Assembly (NCBI GenBank): GCA_903921135.1
Contig: CAIXOY010000492.1
Coordinates: forward strand, 1-5,532
DNA length: 5,532 bases
Source: an uncultured Gammaproteobacteria bacterium
Lineage (GTDB): Bacteria; Pseudomonadota; Gammaproteobacteria; Pseudomonadales; UBA5518
Direction of reading: 5' to 3'
Shown: one piece after another, positions 1-5,196 of the stretch
Layout: each line of letters starts with the position of its first letter
Numbering within the stretch: the stretch's first letter is position 1
Notes under the pieces: model-generated
The model's database searches: none
Seen by the model: only the letters and a program-made list of their open reading frames with translations
What the model was told of the DNA's origin: nothing
Made by a program: the position numbers and the translations under genes

Positions 1-1565
1 ATCACCAGCTCGCGCCGCTCCTTCCCGAGGATGATGGTCTCGAAGCCGGCCTTCCGCGTGGTGCCTTTCGCGACGGATGCCACCGTCACGCCCTCGATCT
101 GGAGCTCTTCCATGACCTCGAGTGCCTGTGCGAGCTGCCCCTTGCCGCCATCGATCAGCAGCAGGTCAGGCAGCTTGCCTTCGCCCGACTTGAGCCGCGT
201 GTAGCGGCGCTCCAGCGCCTGACGGATGGCCGCGTAGTCATCACCGGGGCGTATGCCCTCGATGTTGAAGCGGCGGTAATCGGCCTTGAGCGGGCCACCG
301 CCATCGAAGACCACGCAAGAGGCGACCGCGAGCTCACCGCCGCTGTGGCTGATATCGAAGCACTCGATGCGTTCAGGCGCCGCGTCCAGACCCAGCGCCT
401 CCTGCAGTTCGGCGAGCTGGTCGTGCATGCGGGCGCGATTGGCGAGGAAGCTCCCCAGGTTCTGGCGTGCGGTTTCCTGCGCGAGTTTCAGCCACTGCGC
501 CCGCGCGCTGCGGACCCGCGCACTCAATGTTACACGGCGTCCCGAGGCCTGGGACAAGGCTTCGGCCAGAACGTCGATGTCTTCGGGTTCGTCGCCGAGC
601 AGGATCTCGCGCGGGATGTCGCGGTCATCGCGTGCACCCAGGTAGAACTGCGGCACGAAAGCGGCGAGTACTTCGGCGGGGCTCTCGTCGAGCTTGCAGC
701 GGGGGAAATAGCTGCGGCTGCCGAGGATGCGTCCATCACGCACGAACAGCACCTGCACGCAGGCCGCCCCGGGGCCGGCGGCGGCCGCGATCACGTCCAG
801 TGTGCCATCGCCGCTCTCGATCGACTGGCGCTCGCGCACGGCCTGCAGGTGACGGATCTGGTCGCGCAGCGTGGCCGCTCGCTCGAACTCGAGGCGCTCG
901 GCCGCACGCTCCATTTCGTCGGCGAGTTCCGTCTGCAGGACCGTGCTCTTGCCCTCGAGGAACAGCACGGTACGCCGCACCGAATCCGCATAGGCCTCCT
1001 CGCTCACCAGGCCCACGCAGGGGCCTGAGCAGCGCTGTATCTGGTATTGCAGGCAGGGCCGCGAACGGTTGCGGAAGAAGCTGTCCTCGCACTGGCGCAC
1101 GCGGAAAACCTTCTGCATGAGATTCAGGCTCTCGCGCACGGCAGAGGCGCCCGGGAAAGGGCCGAAATAACGGCCCTTCGCGCGTTTCGCGCCGCGGTGG
1201 AAGCCCAATCTCGGGAACGACTCGCCCTGCGAGAGAAAGATGTAGGGGTAGGACTTGTCATCGCGCAACAGGATGTTGAACGGCGGGTGCTGGCTCTTGA
1301 TCAGGTTCTGTTCGAGCAGCAAGGCTTCTGTATCGCTGCCGGTGATGGTGACCTGGATCTCGGCAATGCGGGCGACCAGCGCCTCGGTCTTGGGGCCCAG
1401 CCCCGTCTTCTGGAAGTAACTCGAGACCCGCTTGCGCAGGTTGCTCGCTTTGCCGACGTAGAGCAGCGCAGCGGCCGCGTCGTACATCTGGTAGACACCC
1501 GGGCGCTCGCTCAGGTTGCGGACGAAGGCCGCAGCATCGAAGGTGGTCTGTGGGGTATCGCTCAT
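1..1565 (-). CDS. uvrC: UvrABC excision nuclease subunit C, 3' end cut by window
   Basis: UvrC makes the two incisions around a DNA lesion in nucleotide excision repair after UvrA and UvrB have located it. 521 codons are visible of a protein usually near 610 residues. The N-terminal GIY-YIG nuclease shows GVY at 23-25, YVG at 36-38, the basic LRKR at 43-46 and a TEALLLE segment at 79-85. Cysteines 159, 171, 179 and 183 have the C-x11-C-x7-C-x3-C spacing of the UvrC iron-sulfur cluster. A UVR (UvrB-binding) helix pair lies near 210-245. The RNase H-like nuclease begins near 380, with CFDISH (D404) and IDGGKGQL (D472) supplying two catalytic aspartates. The catalytic His and the C-terminal helix-hairpin-helix motifs would lie beyond the left edge. 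The frame is intact throughout. The ATG is set by an ATGA overlap with the regulator gene upstream; there is no strong Shine-Dalgarno sequence, so coupling is likely. Confidence 0.97.
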   Translation of the reverse strand, partial: MSDTPQTTFDAAAFVRNLSERPGVYQMYDAAAALLYVGKASNLRKRVSSYFQKTGLGPKTEALVARIAEIQVTITGSDTEALLLEQNLIKSQHPPFNILLRDDKSYPYIFLSQGESFPRLGFHRGAKRAKGRYFGPFPGASAVRESLNLMQKVFRVRQCEDSFFRNRSRPCLQYQIQRCSGPCVGLVSEEAYADSVRRTVLFLEGKSTVLQTELADEMERAAERLEFERAATLRDQIRHLQAVRERQSIESGDGTLDVIAAAAGPGAACVQVLFVRDGRILGSRSYFPRCKLDESPAEVLAAFVPQFYLGARDDRDIPREILLGDEPEDIDVLAEALSQASGRRVTLSARVRSARAQWLKLAQETARQNLGSFLANRARMHDQLAELQEALGLDAAPERIECFDISHSGGELAVASCVVFDGGGPLKADYRRFNIEGIRPGDDYAAIRQALERRYTRLKSGEGKLPDLLLIDGGKGQLAQALEVMEELQIEGVTVASVAKGTTRKAGFETIILGKERRELV

Positions 1566-2233
1566 GCCCCGATTATAGGGCGCGTGGCCTCCGGAGCGCC
1601 GCCACCGATCAGGCCGTGCTGTGTGGCCAGTCGAGCGAGCTCGATGTCGGTGGACAGCTGGAGTTTCTCGAGGATGCGGTACCGGAAGGTATGCACGGTC
1701 TTCACCGAAATGAAGAGTCTCAGCGCAATATCGGCGGGTCGGGCGCCGGCAAGGAGCAGCAGGCAAACCTGCATCTCGCGACCTGTGAGCCTGTCGAAGG
1801 GATTGCTGTTCAACGGCACGCGCTGCGGCTCGGCCACACGCGTACCGTCACCACCCATGACGCGTTCGATGACCGAGGCGAGTTCCTCCCGGCTCACGCT
1901 CTTGCCGACGCATGCAGCGAATCCATGCCGGAAAAGCCGCTGCAGGGGTTCGTCTTCCCAGGCCGTGACGCCGACGATGCGCACCCGCGGCAACGCGATG
2001 CGGATGCGACGCGCGGCCTCGAGCCCACCGATTCCCGGCATGCGCAGGTCCATCATCACCAGATCGGGTTCGAGCTCACGGGCAAGGCGCAGGGCCTCTT
2101 CGCCGCTGCTTGCCTCGCCGCAGATGTGCAGCCCGGGCATTTCGGACAGGACGCCGATCAGGCCGCGGCGCAGGAGATGGTGATCGTCCACCACGAGCAC
2201 GGCGAGCGAGGAACCGGGGGAAAGCGTGGGCAT
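1562..2233 (-). CDS. uvrY: UvrY/GacA-family response regulator (receiver + LuxR-type HTH)
   Basis: A 223-residue two-component regulator. In its family the partner is a BarA/GacS hybrid kinase and the output is transcription of small RNAs that titrate CsrA/RsmA; both are inferred from family, since no kinase is in the window. The receiver domain (about 10-127) has acidic D16/D17, phosphoacceptor D62 in MMDLRMPG, T90 and K111. The C-terminal domain (about 146-208) is a LuxR/FixJ helix-turn-helix with LTGRE at 149-153 and a recognition helix containing VKTVHTFRYRILEKL, close to UvrY's KTVNSYRYR. The ending RLATQHGLI also matches that family, followed by about 14 extra residues. The ATG at 2233 is chosen because GGAGA lies 7 bases upstream; an in-frame GTG at 2293 would add 20 poorly conserved residues. 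An unusual feature is C108 where most receivers have Tyr or Phe. It overlaps uvrC by four bases, the order known in E. coli and Pseudomonas. Symbol could equally be gacA. Confidence 0.93.
   Translation of the reverse strand: MPTLSPGSSLAVLVVDDHHLLRRGLIGVLSEMPGLHICGEASSGEEALRLARELEPDLVMMDLRMPGIGGLEAARRIRIALPRVRIVGVTAWEDEPLQRLFRHGFAACVGKSVSREELASVIERVMGGDGTRVAEPQRVPLNSNPFDRLTGREMQVCLLLLAGARPADIALRLFISVKTVHTFRYRILEKLQLSTDIELARLATQHGLIGGGAPEATRPIIGA
1572..1577 (-). promoter_or_regulatory. Perfect TATAAT hexamer just before uvrC
   Basis: On the minus strand TATAAT (1577-1572) is followed by six bases and then the uvrC ATG at 1565. It lies within the last codons of the response regulator gene. No match to TTGACA is seen 16-18 bases upstream and there is no extended -10 TG. 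If it works as a -10, initiation would fall at or next to the A of the ATG and give a leaderless message. It may be chance, as the codons encode Pro-Ile-Ile-Gly. Confidence 0.25.
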
Positions 2234-2240
2234 GCGGGCG

Positions 2241-2245
2241 TCTCC
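2241..2245 (-). promoter_or_regulatory. Ribosome binding site of the response regulator gene
   Basis: Read on the minus strand, GGAGA stands 7 bases before the ATG at 2233. It decides between that start and the in-frame GTG further upstream at 2293, and gives a receiver domain that begins about 10 residues before its first beta strand. Confidence 0.7.
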
Positions 2246-2289
2246 GCTGGATGCTGGATTCGCCGCAGTACAACCCGGATCCGAGGCGC

Positions 2290-2305
2290 ACACGTGGACA
2301 CGTGG
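2290..2305. repeat. Tandem 8-base repeat ACACGTGG in the regulator leader
   Basis: Two perfect head-to-tail copies of ACACGTGG occupy 2290-2297 and 2298-2305. Each contains the palindrome CACGTG, at 2291-2296 and 2299-2304, so the two palindromes are 8 bases centre to centre. It lies in the only real intergenic gap, just downstream of the candidate promoter. It could be an operator for a dimeric regulator. A hairpin is unlikely because only two bases separate the palindromes. The repeat is seen directly; any function is inference. Confidence 0.5.
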
Positions 2306-2314
2306 GAGGGCAAA

Positions 2315-2342
2315 AGTAGAGGAAGGCCATGGCGGCTGTAAA
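2315..2342 (-). promoter_or_regulatory. Candidate sigma-70 promoter for the regulator-uvrC unit
   Basis: On the minus strand, TTTACA (2342-2337, five of six matches to the -35 consensus) is followed after 16 bases by TCTACT (2320-2315, four of six to the -10). Transcription would start near 2308, leaving a leader of about 75 bases before the ATG at 2233. This is the only gap of more than a few bases between genes, so a promoter is expected here, but the -10 is weak and the assignment is tentative. Confidence 0.4.
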
Positions 2343-2346
2343 GATG

Positions 2347-2949
2347 TCAGCGCGCAATGGGCCGGATGAGGCGCCAGGTCAGGTTCAGGCGGGGGGCAGT
2401 CGCGCGCCGCATTTTGGGCAAGGCGTGCTGCCAGGCAGACTGCAGTGGCGGCTCCATGAGCAACAGTGAGCCGTCAGCCAGCAGGCATTCGTGCCGGCGG
2501 CGCGGCTCGGCGCGTGAACGCAGCACGAAACGCCTGGGCTCACCCAGACTGACCGAGGCAATGAACGGGTCCGGGCCCAGTTCAGGCTCGTCATCGCTGT
2601 GCCAGCCCATGCTGTCTTCGCCGTCGCGGTAGAGGTTCAGCAGCACGCAGTTGAAGTGCTGACCGCAGAGTTCCTCAACGCGCGCGCGCAGACTTTGCAT
2701 CGCCGGACCGAGAGGGTGAGGATCATGACGCACGCCGGAATAGCGGTAACTGCAGCCAGGCTCGCCGTGCCAGGCGCTGAGGCGCGGCGCCGGCAACTCG
2801 CGGCCGAAGAGTCGCACACTGTGCCGGGAAAACTCCGCCTCGGCGCACAGGGCCTGCATGAGGGCGACGGACTCTTCCGCGAACACATCCGGCCAGAGCG
2901 ATACGGCACCCGGCTCGAGCAGCGTGCGATCGCAGCGCGGCTGGCGCAT
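2347..2949 (-). CDS. AlkB-type Fe(II)/2-oxoglutarate dioxygenase (alkylation repair)
   Basis: A 200-residue protein of the AlkB superfamily, which removes methyl and other alkyl groups from DNA or RNA bases by oxidation using Fe(II), oxygen and 2-oxoglutarate. NLYRDG at 105-110 leads into GWHSDDEPELG, giving iron ligands H117 and D119. The third ligand is H175 in WQHALPK. R187 and R193 in the RLNLTWR ending match the 2-oxoglutarate-binding arginines of E. coli AlkB (R204, R210). PRLSAWHG at 55-62 and IASVSLG at 130-136 are typical of the short AlkB forms related to human ALKBH2/ALKBH3, rather than of E. coli AlkB itself. It has no Shine-Dalgarno sequence; its ATG overlaps the murB stop in TGATG, which argues for reinitiation after murB. 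All catalytic residues are present, so it is probably active. The substrate (DNA, RNA, or even protein) cannot be told from sequence, so no symbol is assigned. Confidence 0.92.
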   Translation of the reverse strand: MRQPRCDRTLLEPGAVSLWPDVFAEESVALMQALCAEAEFSRHSVRLFGRELPAPRLSAWHGEPGCSYRYSGVRHDPHPLGPAMQSLRARVEELCGQHFNCVLLNLYRDGEDSMGWHSDDEPELGPDPFIASVSLGEPRRFVLRSRAEPRRRHECLLADGSLLLMEPPLQSAWQHALPKMRRATAPRLNLTWRLIRPIAR

Positions 2950-3965
2950 CAGAAGGGCACGGGCTCGAGTTCGAGCAGCACGCCGAAACGCTCCCGCACG
3001 GACTGGCGGATGCGTGCCGCGAGATCCGTCAGCGCCGCCACGGTGCCACCACCGTGGTTCACGAGCACGAGCGCCTGCGCATCATGCACGCCAACTCCCC
3101 GCTCGCGGTGGCCTTTCCAGCCGCAACGCTCCACCAGCCACGCCGCCGCGAGCTTCACGCGGCCATCCGCTTGCAGCCAGTGGACGATCCCCGGCTCTGC
3201 GCGCAGCAACTGTCCGAAGACCTCCGCGGTGACCACGGGATTCTTGAAGAAACTGCCCGCGTTCGGAAGCAAAGCCGGATCGGGCAAGCGACGACGCCGG
3301 ATCGCCATCACGGCCGCGAGCACCTCTGCAGGGCCCGGCTCGGGGCACTGCGCCAGTTCTGCCGCGAGCGCGGCGTAGCCGGTGCAGGGAACAACCGGCC
3401 TCGGCAAGACAAACAACACCTCGGTTACGAGGAAGCCGCCCGCCAACGCGCCCTTGAAGATGCTGTCGCGATAGCTGAATGCGCACTCTGCTGCGCCGAG
3501 CACGCGGGGGCTGCCGCTTTGCAGGTCGATGCCACGCACCTCCAGCACGAAGCGGTCGAGTTCCACCCCGTAGGCGCCGATGTTCTGTATGGGCGCAGCA
3601 CCGACGGTGCCGGGGATCAGGGCGAGATTTTCGAGGCCATGCCAGCCCTGCGCATGGCAGTGCAGCACGAAGGGATGCCAGGGCTCTCCGGCGGCCGCGC
3701 GCAGGACGCGGCGCGAGGCGCTGTCTTCGAGCAGTTCGATGCCCGTGTTCCGCATGCGCAACAGAAGGCCCGGCAGGCTCTCGGGCAAGAGTACGTTGCT
3801 GCCACCGCCGAGCACGCGAACCCGCAGACCGCGCTCGCGCGCGAAGGCAAGAAGTCGGGGAATGTCTGCGGCATCCTGCACATCGGCGCACCACTCGGCG
3901 ATGCACGGCAGCCGCAGCGTGTTGCTGCCACGCAGGTCGACGCCTGCCTCGGGAGTCGCGCTCAC
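2949..3965 (-). CDS. murB: UDP-N-acetylenolpyruvoylglucosamine reductase
   Basis: MurB is the cytoplasmic FAD enzyme that uses NADPH to reduce UDP-GlcNAc-enolpyruvate to UDP-N-acetylmuramate, the second committed step of peptidoglycan precursor synthesis. It has 338 residues, against 342 in E. coli. The FAD-binding part shows NT at 15-16, LGGGSNVLL at 52-60 and GLENLALIPGTVGAAPIQNIGAYG at 110-133. YRDS (R166) and NAGSFFKNP (S238, the proton donor) follow, and E334 in the LELEP ending aligns with the third catalytic residue, E325 in E. coli. It is the E. coli-like type I form, with the Tyr-containing middle insert, but the tail after the catalytic Glu is only four residues. The start is GTG, overlapping the phosphatase stop in GTGA, with no good Shine-Dalgarno sequence. 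The stop overlaps the AlkB-type gene. Confidence 0.97.
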   Translation of the reverse strand: MSATPEAGVDLRGSNTLRLPCIAEWCADVQDAADIPRLLAFARERGLRVRVLGGGSNVLLPESLPGLLLRMRNTGIELLEDSASRRVLRAAAGEPWHPFVLHCHAQGWHGLENLALIPGTVGAAPIQNIGAYGVELDRFVLEVRGIDLQSGSPRVLGAAECAFSYRDSIFKGALAGGFLVTEVLFVLPRPVVPCTGYAALAAELAQCPEPGPAEVLAAVMAIRRRRLPDPALLPNAGSFFKNPVVTAEVFGQLLRAEPGIVHWLQADGRVKLAAAWLVERCGWKGHRERGVGVHDAQALVLVNHGGGTVAALTDLAARIRQSVRERFGVLLELEPVPF

Positions 3966-4432
3966 GCCCCGAGGCCGAGTTGGGCGATCAGGCCGTCTGC
4001 GGCGTCTTCGACCAGGTCGAGCACCTTCTCGAAGCCCTGCGCGCCGCCGTAGTAGGGATCCGGAACCTCCAGCAGCCCGTGCGAGCCATAGCGCAGGAAC
4101 AACCCGAGTTCGCCGCTGAAACCCGCGGGTTTCAACGCCTCGAGCAGATCGAGATTCGCGCGATCCATGGCGAGGATATGCGTGAAACGGCTGAAATCAG
4201 CGGGAACAACCTGCCGCGCGCGCAGCGCAGAGAGCTCGTACCCGCGCGCCGCGGCGTGGCGCTGGGCACGGAGGTCGGGCGGCTCTCCGGCGTGCCATCC
4301 GCCCGTGCCGGCAGAGTCCACCCGGACACGATCCCCCAGCCCCAGCAGCCCGAGCTTGCGGAGCAGTACCCCGTGGGCCGTGGGCGAGCGGCAGATATTG
4401 CCAAGGCAGACGAACAGCACCGACGCACTCAT
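3962..4432 (-). CDS. Low-molecular-weight protein-tyrosine-phosphatase
   Basis: A 156-residue cytoplasmic phosphatase of the LMW-PTP/Wzb family, which hydrolyses phosphotyrosine through a cysteinyl-phosphate intermediate. The P-loop CLGNICRSP is at 9-17, with nucleophile C9 and phosphate-binding R15. The general acid is D125 in PDPYYGG. DSAGTGGWHAGEPPD at 39-53 and the AMDRAN segment at 88-93 are standard family landmarks. Position 20, often Glu in bacterial relatives (SPTAE), is His here. No tyrosine kinase or exopolysaccharide gene is in the window, so it need not be a Wzb partner. Its place between kdsB and murB recurs in Pseudomonas as I recall, but the substrate there is not something I can state. 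The ATG overlaps the kdsB stop in ATGA and there is no clear Shine-Dalgarno sequence. An arsenate reductase of the same fold is less likely given the conserved PTP signatures. Confidence 0.94.
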   Translation of the reverse strand: MSASVLFVCLGNICRSPTAHGVLLRKLGLLGLGDRVRVDSAGTGGWHAGEPPDLRAQRHAAARGYELSALRARQVVPADFSRFTHILAMDRANLDLLEALKPAGFSGELGLFLRYGSHGLLEVPDPYYGGAQGFEKVLDLVEDAADGLIAQLGLGA

Positions 4433-5196
4433 GCGGTGGGCTTCGCCAGCAGCGCATTCACGCGCGCCAGATCCGCGGGCGTATCCACGCCGCCGGGAAT
4501 CGCCGCGCAGGCATGGTCGGCATGAATACCCACACCATGCTCCAGCGCGCGCAGTTGCTCGAGTGACTCGCGCCCTTCGAGCGCGCCGAGCGGCCAGCCC
4601 ACGAAGCGGTGCAGGAAGTCAACGCGATAGGCATAGATCCCGATGTGCCGCAGCGGCCTGAAACCTTCAGGCAGGCGGGTGCGATCAGCGGCAAAGGCAT
4701 CGCGGGGCCAGGGGATCGGGGCGCGGCTGAAATAGATCGCGCGGGAGCGGTCGTCACGCACGAGCTTCACGATATTGGGGTCGAGGAAGGCCTCGACGCT
4801 GTCCAGCGCCTCGCAAAGCGTGGCCATGCCGCAGTCGGCTGCGCGCGCGAGGTTGGCAGCCACCTGATCGATCACCTCGGGCGGAATCAGCGGCTCGTCG
4901 CCCTGCACGTTCACGACGATCGCCTCGCCGGGCAGCCCCAGCGCGGCCACAGTCTCCTGCAGCCGATCGGTGCCCGAGGGGTGCGTGGCCGCCGTCATGC
5001 AGACCTCGGCGCCGAAGGCCTCTGCAACGCTGCGGATGCGTTCGTCATCGGTAGCGATCACTACACGCGCGGCGGAACTGCGCGTGGCACGCTCCCAGAC
5101 GTGGCGGACCATGGGGCTCCCGGCGATGTCCAGCAGCGGCTTTCCCGGCAGGCGGGTGGACGCATAGCGGGCGGGAATCACAACGGTAAAACTCAC
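4429..5196 (-). CDS. kdsB: 3-deoxy-manno-octulosonate cytidylyltransferase (CMP-Kdo synthetase)
   Basis: KdsB couples CTP and Kdo to give CMP-Kdo plus pyrophosphate in the cytoplasm, activating Kdo for transfer to lipid A in lipopolysaccharide synthesis. It therefore implies a Gram-negative cell with LPS. The protein has 255 residues, against 248 in E. coli. It shows the nucleotide-binding IPARYASTRLPGKPL at 7-21, ATDDERI at 48-54, SGTDR at 74-78, NVQGDEPLIPP at 96-106 (D100 metal ligand), FSRAPIPWPRD at 156-166, HIGIYAYR at 184-191, LEQLRALEHG at 212-221 and VDTPADL at 237-243 (D238 metal ligand). The start is GTG, overlapping the exbD stop in GTGA, with GGAGG four bases upstream. Ends in an ATGA overlap with the phosphatase gene. 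Confidence 0.97.
   Translation of the reverse strand: MSFTVVIPARYASTRLPGKPLLDIAGSPMVRHVWERATRSSAARVVIATDDERIRSVAEAFGAEVCMTAATHPSGTDRLQETVAALGLPGEAIVVNVQGDEPLIPPEVIDQVAANLARAADCGMATLCEALDSVEAFLDPNIVKLVRDDRSRAIYFSRAPIPWPRDAFAADRTRLPEGFRPLRHIGIYAYRVDFLHRFVGWPLGALEGRESLEQLRALEHGVGIHADHACAAIPGGVDTPADLARVNALLAKPTA

Larger units (their letters stand above)
2234..2346. other. Intergenic gap between the AlkB-type gene and the regulator gene
   Basis: These 113 bases are the only sizeable non-coding stretch. They hold the candidate promoter, the ACACGTGG repeat and the regulator's ribosome binding site. An 8-base palindrome GCCATGGC (2326-2333) has no loop and no following T tract, so no intrinsic terminator for the upstream unit can be recognised. 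Read-through from the envelope genes into the regulator-uvrC pair is therefore possible. Confidence 0.6.

Noticed and set aside
345..1028. Plus-strand open frame of 227 codons opposite uvrC
   Set aside because: The minus frame encodes continuous UvrC with its catalytic and cluster residues; the plus frame reads as low-complexity Ala/Arg/Glu-rich sequence.
1047..2183. Long plus-strand open frame of 378 codons opposite uvrC and the regulator gene
   Set aside because: It lies antisense to two well-recognised genes, its product shows no family motif, and high GC content makes stop codons rare in shadow frames.
2234..2293. Upstream GTG start adding 20 residues to the response regulator
   Set aside because: No ribosome binding site was seen for it, the extra residues do not resemble a receiver domain, and the ATG at 2233 has GGAGA at good spacing. 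It would also place the start within the ACACGTGG repeat.
2291..2304. CACGTG-GA-CACGTG as a transcription terminator hairpin
   Set aside because: The two-base loop is too short for a stable six-base stem and there is no T tract on either strand.
2326..2333. GCCATGGC palindrome as a terminator stem after the AlkB-type gene
   Set aside because: It has no loop and is not followed by a run of T; it is likely chance in GC-rich sequence.
2599..4525. Overlapping plus-strand open frames of 259-348 codons opposite the AlkB-type gene, murB and the phosphatase gene
   Set aside because: They are antisense to conserved genes, overlap one another, lack ribosome binding sites and recognisable domains, and are explained by GC-rich codon use.
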